Under the pieces are notes generated by a model, which saw only the letters and a list, made by a program, of their open reading frames with translations, was not told the origin of the DNA and searched no databases. A DNA stretch of 64,000 bases from JBBRHQ01 sp963720735 (GTDB taxonomy: Bacteria > Actinomycetota > Thermoleophilia > Solirubrobacterales > 70-9): positions 124,001 through 188,000 of the forward strand of contig CAVRGL010000001.1 of assembly GCA_963720735.1 (NCBI GenBank). The letters run 5' to 3'. Shown piece after piece: positions 35,182-42,755 of the stretch (the stretch's first letter is position 1; each line of letters begins with the position of its first letter). A program made the position numbers and the translations under genes.

Positions 35182-36000
35182 TCAGAAATCTACAAACAGC
35201 ATGTCGGCGTTGGCGATCACCGCGGCGACGATGACCAACAGCACCGAGGGGACGAGTATCAGGGCGACGACGAGCTGGATCTTCGGAGCCGCCCTCGCGG
35301 CGCGCTCCTCGATCCGCCTGCGCTGATCGACTCGCAGGACGCTCGCCAGGCGGTGGAGCTGCTCGGCAAGGGGGGAGCCGAGGCGGCGGGAGCGCTCGAT
35401 CGCCGCGCAGAGCTCGGTGAGCTCGGGGCCCGGGACCCGCCCGCGCAACGCCTGGAGCGCCTCGGCCTGCGGCACACCGCAGGAGATCTCGGCGACGGTC
35501 ACGGCCAGCTCCTCGGAGAGAGCGCCATCTTCCGGCCCGGCGATCTCTTCGAACCCCGCCGCGGTGGCGCGTCCAAGCGCGGCGCTGACCGCCAGCCGAT
35601 CGAGCGCATCGGGAAGAACGGCGAGAATCTCTGCCCGGCGGCGGCGGGCGGTCCGCTCGAGGATCGCATCCGGGGCCAGGAAGCCGGCCAGCGGGATCCC
35701 TGCGGCGACCAGGATCGAAAGCCGTCCGGGTGCAACCGGGGCGAGGGAGAGGGAGATCGGGACCGAGCCCAGCGCGACGGCGAGCTTGGCTGCGAGCACC
35801 GCCGCCAGCGATACCCTGCGCTCGAGTCCGGCACGGGCGATCCGCCCCGGCAGCCCGAGGCGCAGCCCCGTGGCAAGGGCGCGACGGTCGAGCGAGGGCA
35901 GCCTCCCCGTCTGCAGTCCAACGCCGCCCCCCAGCAGCTCTCGCGCGGCGCCCGCTCCCAGCAGGGCGGATGCTGCCGCCAGCGCCGAGGCCGGACTCAA
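35182..36000 (-). CDS. tadC: Type II secretion system F-domain protein TadC
   Basis: TadC is an inner-membrane platform protein of the Tad (Flp pilus) assembly machinery. The 272-residue product has N-terminal and C-terminal hydrophobic segments around a GspF-type cytoplasmic domain (LPDALDRLAVSAALGRATAAG, ELCAAIERSRRLGSPLAEQL). The start is TTG 36000, overlapping the tadB stop (TTGA). A longer upstream frame has no homology. Confidence 0.88.
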   Translation of the reverse strand: MSPASALAAASALLGAGAARELLGGGVGLQTGRLPSLDRRALATGLRLGLPGRIARAGLERRVSLAAVLAAKLAVALGSVPISLSLAPVAPGRLSILVAAGIPLAGFLAPDAILERTARRRRAEILAVLPDALDRLAVSAALGRATAAGFEEIAGPEDGALSEELAVTVAEISCGVPQAEALQALRGRVPGPELTELCAAIERSRRLGSPLAEQLHRLASVLRVDQRRRIEERAARAAPKIQLVVALILVPSVLLVIVAAVIANADMLFVDF

Positions 36001-36851
36001 CCCGCCACCCTCGAGAGCCGGCGGATCGTCGCGAAACCCGCCGCCTGGAGGAAGGCCGCCACGGCGATCAGGGCAACCGCGGGCGGAGAGCCCAGCAGCC
36101 GCGAGCCGAACCCCGGTTCGATCAGCTCGGCGAACAGGGCGGCCCCGCCGGGCATCGCCACGACGAGCAGGCCGGTGAAGCGGGCCTGTGCGGTGGCGGT
36201 TCGGGCGTCCTCCGCGACCCGATCGCGTTCCGCGGCGCCCTCGGCGAAACGGCGCAGCAGCCCGGCGAGATCGCCACCGGCGAGACGCTGGCTGAGCAGG
36301 GCGGCGCAGAAGGAATCCACCCTCGGCGAGCCCAGCCGGCTCCGCAGCTCGCCGAGCGCCGCCTGGGTGGGGGTGCCGAGCTCGAGCTCGGCGGCGAGCC
36401 TCGATATCTCGGCAGCCACGGCACCATCGAGCGAGTCGGGGGCGGCGGCGAGCGCGGCGCGCAGCGAGCGCCCGGCGGTCAGCGAATCGGCGACGGCGCG
36501 TGCAACGTCGGGGATCGCCGACTCGACTGAGCGCCGGAACCGACGGCGGCGGCGGGAGATCGCCGAGCCGGCAAGTGCAGGGGCCGCGAGGGCCAGCGGT
36601 ATCGCCAGCGAGGCACCGCCGACGAGCCATCCGCCGAGGATCGCCCCGGCGCCGCCCAGCGCGGCGAGACGGCGACGCTCGACACCGGAGGGCAGATAGC
36701 CCTCTCGCCCGGCACGGGCAAGCGGCTCTATCGTCATTCGCACCCAGGAGGCCGCCGCTGGTGTCGCCAGCAGCGCTTCCCGCGCCGCAAGGGCGCCCAG
36801 GCCGCCGGCGAGGATGCCGAGCAGCAGCGGCAGGGTCCCCGCGCCGCTCAT
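35997..36851 (-). CDS. tadB: Type II secretion system F-domain protein TadB
   Basis: TadB is the partner platform protein to TadC in Flp pilus or type IV pilus-like systems. The 284-residue product has membrane segments near residues 6-22, 68-92, 225-245 and 255-275. Its F domain has SAIPDVARAVADSLTAGRSL and LSQRLAGGDLAGLLRRFAEG. The ATG overlaps the end of tadA by four bases. Confidence 0.9.
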   Translation of the reverse strand: MSGAGTLPLLLGILAGGLGALAAREALLATPAAASWVRMTIEPLARAGREGYLPSGVERRRLAALGGAGAILGGWLVGGASLAIPLALAAPALAGSAISRRRRRFRRSVESAIPDVARAVADSLTAGRSLRAALAAAPDSLDGAVAAEISRLAAELELGTPTQAALGELRSRLGSPRVDSFCAALLSQRLAGGDLAGLLRRFAEGAAERDRVAEDARTATAQARFTGLLVVAMPGGAALFAELIEPGFGSRLLGSPPAVALIAVAAFLQAAGFATIRRLSRVAG

Positions 36852-37963
36852 TCCGGATCCCCGAGCGCGATCTCGGCGACCTCGGCGATCTCGGTGACCT
36901 TTCGGGAGCCGTCCGCGGCGCGCTCCATGTGGACGATCAGCTCCACCCCGCGCTCGAGCTGCTCGCGGATCGCCCGGTGGGGAAGCCCGACATCCGCCAT
37001 CAGCGCGAGGGTCTCCAGCCGTCGCAGCGCGTCGGAGGAGGAGTTCGCATGAACGGTCGAGAGCGCGCCCTCGTGGCCTGTGTTGAGCGCCGTCAACAAG
37101 TCGAGGGCCTCGCCGCCGCGGACCTCGCCGATGACGATCCTGTCCGGGCGCATCCGCAGGGCGTTTCGGAGCAGGTCGCGGATCGAGACCTCCCCCCTCC
37201 CCTCGACGCTCGGAGGCCGGCTCTCGAGCCGGACGACGTGCGGCTGCTGCATGCGCAGCTCAGCCGCGTCCTCGATCGTGACGATCCGCTCGTCGGGCCC
37301 GATGAACCCGGAGAGCGCGCCCAGCATCGTCGTCTTCCCGGCCCCGGTGCCACCGCTGACCAGGATGCTGGCGCGGCGCTCGACCGCCAGTCGGAGACGC
37401 CCGAGCTGCGCCGAGTCCAGGGTCCCCAGCTCGATCAGGCGCTCCGGCCCCGGGCGCTGGCGGGCGAACCTTCTGATCGAGACCGCCGGCCCGTCAACCG
37501 CCAGGGGAGGGATGATCACGTTGACCCGAGAACCGTCGCCGAGCCGAGCGTCGACCATCGGGCTGAGCTCGTCCACGCGGCGCCCGAGCGGCGCCAGGAT
37601 GCGCTCGATCATGTTCCGCAGCTCCTCGTCGCCGGCGAAGCTGACCCCTGTGGACTCGATCCTGCCGCCGCGCTCGACGTAGACCGAGCCCGATCCGTTG
37701 ACCATCACCTCCTCCACCCCGGGATCCGCGAGCAACGGCTCGAGCGGCCCGAGGCCGATCGTCTCGTGGAGGATCCTGTCTCGCAGCCGCCCGCGATCCG
37801 ACTCGCGCAGCACCGCCGCACGCTCCTCGACGATCGCCGCAACCGCCTCCTCGAGCGGCTCGGCGGGGCGCCTGCCGGCGGCGGCCTGCGAGCGGCGGCG
37901 CTCGACCAGCAGGCCTCGCAGCGCCTCCGCCAGCCGGTCGAGGTGGCGATCCCTCGCGCTCAT
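36848..37963 (-). CDS. tadA: Tad/Flp pilus assembly ATPase TadA (CpaF)
   Basis: TadA is the hexameric ATPase that powers Flp pilus assembly. The 371-residue product has the N-terminal domain (GPLEPLLADPGVEEVMVNG), Walker A LVSGGTGAGKTTML (about residues 195-208), the Asp box VTIEDAAELR and Walker B-associated RPDRIVIGEVRGGEALD. It is the first gene of a three-gene unit (tadA-tadB-tadC). No pilin or prepilin peptidase is visible nearby; a CpaB-like gene occurs 11 kb away. Confidence 0.94.
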   Translation of the reverse strand: MSARDRHLDRLAEALRGLLVERRRSQAAAGRRPAEPLEEAVAAIVEERAAVLRESDRGRLRDRILHETIGLGPLEPLLADPGVEEVMVNGSGSVYVERGGRIESTGVSFAGDEELRNMIERILAPLGRRVDELSPMVDARLGDGSRVNVIIPPLAVDGPAVSIRRFARQRPGPERLIELGTLDSAQLGRLRLAVERRASILVSGGTGAGKTTMLGALSGFIGPDERIVTIEDAAELRMQQPHVVRLESRPPSVEGRGEVSIRDLLRNALRMRPDRIVIGEVRGGEALDLLTALNTGHEGALSTVHANSSSDALRRLETLALMADVGLPHRAIREQLERGVELIVHMERAADGSRKVTEIAEVAEIALGDPE

Positions 37964-38022
37964 GCACTGCCAAGGGCGCGCCAGGGCCCGGTTCTCCCCC
38001 GAGTGACTAGTCTGCTGCGCGG

Positions 38023-38526
38023 ATGGCCCGGATCACGGTCGAGCAGGCAGACATCACGACGCTCGAGGTCGACGCGATCGCTAATGCTGCGAACACGCAG
38101 CTGAGCCACGCCGGCGGCGTCGCCGGGGCGATATCCCGCGCCGGCGGAGAGGTGGTCCAGCAGGAGAGCGAAGCCGCCGCCCCGATCGGCCTCGGGGAGG
38201 CTGTCGCCACCTCGGCCGGAGAGATGCCGTCGAGGTGGGTGATCCACGCAGCGACGATGGAGCTGGGCGGGCCGACTTCGGCCGAGATCATCCGCAAGGC
38301 GACCGCGAACACGCTGCGCGCGGCCGAGGAGCTTGGCGCCTCCTCCCTGGCGCTGGTCGCGTTCGGCACCGGCGTAGGAGGCTTCCCGATCGATCGGGCC
38401 GCGCTGATCGAGGTCGAGGAGTGCGAGCGCCACATCGCCGAGGGCAGCGACCTCGAGCTGATCGTCTTCGCGGTCGCCGACCAGCGGGCCAAGCTCGCCT
38501 TCGAGGAGGCGCTCGCCGGGGACTGA
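38023..38526 (+). CDS. Macrodomain (ADP-ribose-binding) protein
   Basis: The 167-residue single-domain protein starts with the macrodomain signature ITTLEVDAIANAANTQLSHAGGVAGAI, where the Asn-rich and Gly-rich loops contact ADP-ribose, and has FGTGVGGFPI (loop 2) and VIHAATM. The family removes or binds ADP-ribose and O-acetyl-ADP-ribose. It is divergent from tadA with a 59-base shared promoter region and marks the boundary to the SnoaL accessory region. Confidence 0.94.
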   Translation: MARITVEQADITTLEVDAIANAANTQLSHAGGVAGAISRAGGEVVQQESEAAAPIGLGEAVATSAGEMPSRWVIHAATMELGGPTSAEIIRKATANTLRAAEELGASSLALVAFGTGVGGFPIDRAALIEVEECERHIAEGSDLELIVFAVADQRAKLAFEEALAGD

Positions 38527-38536
38527 GCGCCGGCGC

Positions 38537-38879
38537 TCAGCGGCGCAGCGGCCGCACCGCCACCGCGCCCGATCGCCTTCCCCCGACTGCACCGTAGAGA
38601 TTGCGGATCGCGGCGCCGAAGTAGGGACCGAAGAGGTAGCCGGGAGCCTGCTGGTAGCTGTAGTCGGTGACGGAGAGGACGGTTGGTGAGCGCCGGCCCA
38701 CGGTCCAGGGGCCGCCGCTCGCACCGGGGATGAAGTCGCTGGCTATCGCCATCGTCGCCGGCGAGAAGCTTGACCTCGGGCGCGACCAACCCCGCGCGGC
38801 TAGCGGCCTCGATCCCCGCCGGCGACCAGCCAAAATCGTCGAACAGTCGGCGAATCCAATCCACGTTCTCCTCCGACAT
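38537..38879 (-). pseudogene. SnoaL N-terminus joined to a trypsin-like peptidase C-terminus (out of frame)
   Basis: The first about 43 codons (38879 down to about 38750) give MSEENVDWIRRLFDDFGWSP and resemble the start of the neighbouring SnoaL genes. The sequence then changes: in a different frame, from about 38745 to 38537, it reads FIPGASGGPWTVG and then TDYSYQQAPGYLFGPYFGAA, ending at a TGA. That is the C-terminal third of a secreted trypsin-like serine peptidase, with the active-site Ser in GASGGP. Neither part is complete and the joined frames do not match, so this is a chimeric remnant. The start is coupled to the upstream gene by TAG-GCG-ATG. The peptidase assignment rests on motif recognition. 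Confidence 0.75.
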
Positions 38880-38882
38880 CGC

Positions 38883-39341
38883 CTACTCCGACAACCCGGC
38901 GGCTTCGAGGGCGTCGCTTCGCTCCACATACTCGTCCAGTCGGATGATTTTCCCGTCCTGCACGGTGACCGCGGAGAAGATCACGGCCGCTACGGCGATG
39001 TCACTCGACTTGCCCTTCATCGCCACTTCGACCACGGCAAGGACCTTGTCGTTCCCAAGATCGCTGACCTCTTTGAGGCTAATCCCGTACTCCTGGGCAG
39101 CGTCCACGAGCTGGTCCCAGCCCTTGGCGATGTTGGCGTAGCCGCGGTAGGTGATGCCAGTGAGGGCGGTCTTCCACTCCATGTTCGGGTGGACGTATCG
39201 GGCCATTTCTGCGCCCTCTGGCGCGACATCGCCCGCGTTCCAAGCCTCCTCCGCCGAGCGGGGGTTATCCCAGTACGCCTCGAACGCCCGCTCCACCGCC
39301 TCGTAGTAACGGCGGACGATCTCCACGTTCTCCTGCGACAT
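38883..39341 (-). CDS. SnoaL/NTF2-like protein (array copy 1)
   Basis: The 152-residue product has the shared start MSQENVEIVRRYYEAVERAF and end DALEAAGLSE, with a middle of cone-shaped NTF2-like pattern (HPNMEWKTALTGITYRGY, VVEVAMKGKSSDIAVAAVIFSAVTVQDGKIIRLDEY). Members of this fold include polyketide cyclases, steroid isomerases and many unknown enzymes. No catalytic residue set can be assigned here. It is the longest intact copy, with an insert near residues 20-45. It is the second gene of an operon, coupled to the upstream copy by TAG-GAG-ATG. Confidence 0.88.
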   Translation of the reverse strand: MSQENVEIVRRYYEAVERAFEAYWDNPRSAEEAWNAGDVAPEGAEMARYVHPNMEWKTALTGITYRGYANIAKGWDQLVDAAQEYGISLKEVSDLGNDKVLAVVEVAMKGKSSDIAVAAVIFSAVTVQDGKIIRLDEYVERSDALEAAGLSE

Positions 39342-39344
39342 CTC

Positions 39345-39752
39345 CTACTCCTGAAGCCCGGCGGCTTCGAGGGCTTCTTTCGGGTCGAGGAACTCGAGTA
39401 CCCGAAGCGCCTTGGCGTCCTTGAAATCCACCAGCCACCCGGCAGGCGAGTCAACCTCTGCGCCGCTTTCCTGGCCACGTGCGTAAAAGTGCCCGGTCGC
39501 GACGAGTCGGTCGCCCAGGTCACGGACCTCCGAGACCTCCGCTCGGATCTCGGCGAGAGTGTCGTACCACTCCCGAAATGCCTCTCGGACGCCCTCGTGC
39601 CCGCGATAAACGGCAGCTTCCCCGCCAAGCATCACTTGAAAGACCGGGCACCACTCAACCTCTGCGTCAACCTCCTCAAGCAGTGCAGCGATGTCTTTAC
39701 GGTTCAACGCTTCAAACCCGCGTTGCATCGCAATGAGGTTCTCCTGCGACAT
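39345..39752 (-). CDS. SnoaL/NTF2-like protein (array copy 2)
   Basis: This 135-residue protein starts MSQENLIAMQRGFEALNRKD and ends EALEAAGLQE. The NTF2 core includes DAEVEWCPVFQVMLGGEAAVYRGHEGVREAF and VSEVRDLGDRLVATG. The start at ATG 39752 is set by the conserved N-terminus; an in-frame upstream extension has no similarity to the family. The last codons (CTTCAGGAG-TAG) form the Shine-Dalgarno sequence for the next copy. It is first in an operon with array copy 1 and the chimeric remnant. Confidence 0.9.
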   Translation of the reverse strand: MSQENLIAMQRGFEALNRKDIAALLEEVDAEVEWCPVFQVMLGGEAAVYRGHEGVREAFREWYDTLAEIRAEVSEVRDLGDRLVATGHFYARGQESGAEVDSPAGWLVDFKDAKALRVLEFLDPKEALEAAGLQE

Positions 39753-39761
39753 CGCCTGCGC

Positions 39762-39767
39762 AGTATC
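39762..39767 (-). promoter_or_regulatory. Candidate leaderless -10 element (GATACT)
   Basis: The minus-strand hexamer GATACT is followed by nine bases (GCGCAGGCG) and then the ATG of array copy 2. A -10 element at this distance would start transcription within about three bases of the ATG. The same block and spacing recur before five other SnoaL units. No clear -35 is seen. Confidence 0.6.
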
Positions 39768-39892
39768 TCGCTCTGGGCAACTTACGGAACGGCCGGGCAA
39801 GCGACCGGATAGCGCGGAGTGAAAGTTGCGAGGACCGCGGCGCGTTGACCCGTTACACGCCCGAGCCAGTCCCTCAACCCCAGGAGGTCATC

Positions 39893-40231
39893 TTGACGGA
39901 GCGACAGCGCCCCCGTGCCTGGGTTGAACAGGACGAGGGAGCGGGGGACCTAATCTTCCAGGCCCTCTGCACATTGTTCGGCCCCGACCTCGCCAACCTC
40001 ATCATCGGACTGGAGGCGAGCGGGAATCCTCGACCCCTCGCAGGCCTCAGTCCTGAGCAGCTTCGCAGAGTAAGTGGCCAGCTGGGCGAGATGGGGATTG
40101 CGATTCGCCAGGCCCTCAACCCCAAGGAACGGGTCGCCTTCGAGGCATCGCTGGATGGGGCGCAGAGGATTGTCAGCGAGGAAATGCGGGGGAAGACTTT
40201 GCCCGCGTCATCGGCCTGGACACGGCCCTAA
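39893..40231 (+). CDS. Small protein of unknown function
   Basis: The 112-residue product begins at TTG 39893, preceded by AGGAGG with a five-base spacer. This strong site favours it over an in-frame TTG 48 bases upstream. The sequence is mainly helical with LIFQALCTLFGPDLANLIIGLEASG and a cluster of charged residues near the end. No family is recognised. It is encoded opposite to the SnoaL genes, divergent from array copy 2. Confidence 0.65.
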   Translation: MTERQRPRAWVEQDEGAGDLIFQALCTLFGPDLANLIIGLEASGNPRPLAGLSPEQLRRVSGQLGEMGIAIRQALNPKERVAFEASLDGAQRIVSEEMRGKTLPASSAWTRP

Positions 40232-40272
40232 GCCCCAGGACTCGGCCCGACGCTGGCCGTACTCTGGCCAGC

Positions 40273-40518
40273 GTGAAGCAGCCGACCACTCTCGAAGTGC
40301 TCAACCAGGTCACCGAGCTTGCCGGCGACGGCTACGTGGTTGGCGAGAGCGTGATTCAGAACTGGCGTCTACCGCGCCGGGAGGCAGTCCGCGCCCTCCG
40401 TCGAGCGATCAGCGGCGGCTACCTGCTGGAGCTCCGAGGGCTGGACATGAGGGCGTACGTGGCCGTCGCTCAGGAGGGTTGGCGGTTGATCGAGGACTCC
40501 GAGTCGTCGGTTGCGTAG
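40273..40518 (+). CDS. Small winged-helix-like protein
   Basis: The 81-residue product looks like a compact winged-helix fold: VLNQVTELAGDGYVVGESVIQ, then RREAVRALRRAISGGYLLEL as recognition helix and wing. The start is GTG 40273. It may be a small DNA-binding regulator, but the fold call is from pattern only. It follows the preceding plus-strand small gene by 41 bases and converges on array copy 3, with stop codons three bases apart. Confidence 0.6.
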   Translation: MKQPTTLEVLNQVTELAGDGYVVGESVIQNWRLPRREAVRALRRAISGGYLLELRGLDMRAYVAVAQEGWRLIEDSESSVA

Positions 40519-40521
40519 GCG

Positions 40522-40917
40522 CTACTCCGACAGCCCGGCGGCTTCGAGGGCCCCGTCTTTGTCGCCGTAGTCCTTGAGATGAGTAATCAGCCCATCTCGG
40601 AATCTCGCCACGATCGCTAGTGGTACCTCCGTTTTGATGCCGCTCTCCCCTCCGCGAAGGCCGAAGGTCCCAAGCGCCAATGCCCGATCTCCGAGGTCGC
40701 GAATGTCCGGATAGTCGATTCGGAATGCTGGCAAGGTCTCCCAGGCGTCGATGAAGAACGCTCGTACCCCGTCATGGCCTTCGTAGCTCCCCTCCAGCTC
40801 CGCGAGCTGGGGTTCGAACTGGACCTTGGGCTCCATGAAGCGAAGCATGCCGGGCAGGTCACGTCGAGCGAACGCATCGAGCGCGGCCCGCATCGTCTCC
40901 ACTTTCTCCTGCGACAT
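40522..40917 (-). CDS. SnoaL/NTF2-like protein (array copy 3)
   Basis: This 131-residue copy starts MSQEKVETMRAALDAFARRD and ends DGALEAAGLSE. The middle has MEPKVQFEPQLAELEGSYEGHDGVRAFF and DIRDLGDRALALGTFGLRG, matching the shared core strand pattern. The 5' flank keeps only a degraded form of the conserved GATACT block, so expression may differ from the other first copies. Confidence 0.9.
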   Translation of the reverse strand: MSQEKVETMRAALDAFARRDLPGMLRFMEPKVQFEPQLAELEGSYEGHDGVRAFFIDAWETLPAFRIDYPDIRDLGDRALALGTFGLRGGESGIKTEVPLAIVARFRDGLITHLKDYGDKDGALEAAGLSE

Positions 40918-40933
40918 AGTCTTCGCAGACCGG

Positions 40934-41815
40934 TCAGTAACTCCCCAAGCGGCCGACGATCAGCTGCACCCCTGCCCGGCAATGGAGTTGGGTGGAGCTT
41001 CGACTCGGCACGTCGCAAGTAAAGTTCTCGACCTTGCAGACCGTGCCATTCGGCTGGCAATCAGTTCTCTTCCCCCACTCGTCAACGATGCTGCGGGCCT
41101 TCGCGCATGCAACCCCACTTGCCTTGAGCCAAACCACAGGCGAGAGGTTCCCCGGCTGGCAGAAATGAAACACCGTTCCGTTCTTCAACAGCCCGCCGGG
41201 GCAGACCTTTTGATCGTTAACGACGTTTGTTGCGCACCCCGAGTATTGGGTGCGCCCATCGTGAAATACCCAGCTGCCGATTTGAAAGCCGTTAAGGTCG
41301 ACTCGCCCACCATGCCAGCTATAGCCGCCCGAATAGCGAGCGATCGAAAAGTGGACATGCGGGCCGTCGGCGTGACCGTCGCAGCCGGTCTTGGTCGAGG
41401 TGTGGCCGAGTTTCTCCCCAGCCTTCACGGACTGGCCGGGGGTTAACCGAGGCGGAACGTCAACGAGGTGGTAGTAAGTGGTATGCCAACCGTTGCCATG
41501 GTTGATGATCAGGAAATTTGAATTCCTGGCAGGGCAGCTGGTCGTTCCTTCGATTTTGCCGGGGGCTGCGGCGCGAACAATTCCGTCCCCACCACTGAAG
41601 TCCAGAGAGTTCCATGGCTTTCCGCCCCTGCAGTTGAATCCATTATCTGGACATCCGAGGGTGCTGTGGGGGCCTCCGACGTATCTCCAGGTCTGACCGG
41701 CGGTCCAGGGCAGCTCAAAATAGATCTGTTTCGCAGCCCCCGTCGTGGATGGAAGCAGCAGGGCCACGAACACCGATAGTGGGAGAACGGAGCGACGGAG
41801 GAGCCTCCGAGGCAT
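40934..41815 (-). CDS. Secreted M23-like peptidase with a cysteine-rich C-terminal domain
   Basis: The 293-residue product has a signal peptide (SVLPLSVFVALLLPSTTGAA) and an M23/lysostaphin-like fold. The zinc motif GPHVHF is kept, as is WHTTYYHL, but the first zinc ligand position reads WNSLD instead of HxxxD, so the histidine is replaced by tryptophan. Catalytic activity is therefore doubtful. The C-terminal about 80 residues (ACAKARSIVDEWGKRTDC onward, six Cys) resemble a small extracellular disulfide domain. ATG 41815 with GGAG eight bases upstream is preferred to GTG 41824. Confidence 0.8.
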   Translation of the reverse strand: MPRRLLRRSVLPLSVFVALLLPSTTGAAKQIYFELPWTAGQTWRYVGGPHSTLGCPDNGFNCRGGKPWNSLDFSGGDGIVRAAAPGKIEGTTSCPARNSNFLIINHGNGWHTTYYHLVDVPPRLTPGQSVKAGEKLGHTSTKTGCDGHADGPHVHFSIARYSGGYSWHGGRVDLNGFQIGSWVFHDGRTQYSGCATNVVNDQKVCPGGLLKNGTVFHFCQPGNLSPVVWLKASGVACAKARSIVDEWGKRTDCQPNGTVCKVENFTCDVPSRSSTQLHCRAGVQLIVGRLGSY

Positions 41816-41817
41816 TG

Positions 41818-41853
41818 CTAGCACTCCAGGGAGGGAGCGAGTCGTATTGACAT
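41818..41853 (-). CDS. Possible 11-codon leader peptide before the M23-like gene
   Basis: An ATG at 41853 follows a strong AGGAGG site and encodes MSIRLAPSLEC, ending in a TAG at 41818-41820, only two bases before the ATG of the M23-like gene. Such coupling could control its translation. It is too short to judge conservation, so the call is tentative. Confidence 0.4.
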   Translation of the reverse strand: MSIRLAPSLEC

Positions 41854-42008
41854 CCGTGACCTCCTGCCTAAAGCCGAGTTAGCCGAAGGCCGAGCCGATT
41901 GCGCGAATCGGCCCCCGTTTGATGATGATGCAGCCTAGATATAACGATCAGCCGCAGGCCAGCTTTCGCCGCCGGCCGTTTGTTTGGCGGGATACTCCGT
42001 CGAGTTTC

Positions 42009-42288
42009 TACTCGCGCAGCCCGGCGGCTTCGAGGGCCTCGTCGCGCTCGTCCTCTTGGTAGTAGCAGACGCGGACTACAGCGCCATCGCGGATCGTCCA
42101 CACATACAAGCCACGCGCCGCGGCCTCGACCCCATCCCGCCCTCGGGTATAGGCGTGAGCGATACGAGAACGTGTTCGCCCCGCGTCGATGAACTCCCGT
42201 GCCTCGTGGCGAACCGATTCGAGAGTACGGGAGAAATCCTCGACGCGGCCCCCACGATCGCCATGGCGAGAACCGGCTTCAGCTTCAT
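42009..42288 (-). pseudogene. SnoaL C-terminal half fused behind an unrelated signal-peptide start
   Basis: From about 42260 to the TAG at 42009-42011 one frame reads DFSRTLESVRHEAREFIDAG, then, after a frame jump in a segment reading GEHVLVSL, continues AYTRGRDGVEAAARGLYVW and ends EALEAAGLRE. This is the second half of an SnoaL copy with at least one indel pair. Upstream, in another frame, ATG 42288 with GAGGAG encodes MKLKPVLAMAIVGAA, a signal peptide start of another gene. The whole is a chimeric, dead locus on the minus strand. Confidence 0.7.
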
Positions 42289-42405
42289 GATGGCTCCTCT
42301 CGACCCAGGTCTCCCGTGATCACGGCTTACCACTCCGGCGGCGGGGGGTCAAGGAGGGGGAATCGGTCCCCGGGTGGAGGGTCAAAGCACGCGGGGAAAT
42401 GTCGT

Positions 42406-42424
42406 CAACTACCCGCGGTAGTTG
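42406..42424. repeat. Perfect 8-bp hairpin
   Basis: CAACTACC and GGTAGTTG flank a three-base centre (CGC). It lies just downstream of the T-rich terminator below, on the minus strand, and may reinforce termination. Confidence 0.5.
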
Positions 42425-42431
42425 CGTGTGG

Positions 42432-42480
42432 AAAAAGGCGCTGCAAAAAAGGGAGGCTCGCGTGTTGCGAAAAGAGCGCC
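42432..42480 (-). terminator. Intrinsic terminator after the glutaredoxin-like pseudogene
   Basis: On the minus strand GGCGCT pairs with AGCGCC 32 bases later, with a small inner stem (TCGC/GCGA), and is followed by TTTTT. It begins four bases after the stop codon of the pseudogene, so it terminates the SnoaL copy 4 operon. T-rich terminators are rare in this window. Confidence 0.7.
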
Positions 42481-42483
42481 CTT

Positions 42484-42752
42484 CTACGCCGGGTTGGCCT
42501 TGGCCCACTCGATGATGCTGGCGGTCCCATCGATGACGGCGCCGTCATCCAGGACGAGCGTCGGGACCTTGTAGTTGCCGGTCATCCGATTTACTTCCCG
42601 CCTCCGGGGGAAGAGCGGATCGCTACGAAAACAGCCTCCGGTCTTGACGACTTTCGGATCGTGGCCAGCGTCGCCCAGGGCCGCTTAAGCGTCGCCGCAA
42701 GGGTGGCCACCGGGGGGGTGCGGTAGGTACCCCAGCAGACGTAGAGCTTCAC
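42484..42752 (-). pseudogene. Glutaredoxin/GST-N-like thiol protein, broken by a frameshift and a stop
   Basis: GTG 42752 starts VKLYVCWGTYRTP, a thioredoxin-fold first strand. The frame is then lost in a C-run (the G-run at 42713-42719 on the plus strand). The next frame reads GGHPCGDA, then an in-frame TAA, then AALGDAGHDPKVVKTGGCF and MTGNYKVPTLVLDDG, ending IIEWAKANPA and TAG. The family normally reads straight through, so one indel plus one nonsense mutation have inactivated it. It is coupled to SnoaL copy 4 by TAG-GCG-GTG. Assignment to the glutaredoxin-like fold is from motif pattern. Confidence 0.75.
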
Positions 42753-42755
42753 CGC

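Noticed and set aside
39753..39800. N-terminal extension DTAQA before MSQEN as coding sequence
   Set aside because: The extension is in frame at several copies, but the residues further upstream differ completely and the family starts at MSQEN; the bases fit a promoter better.
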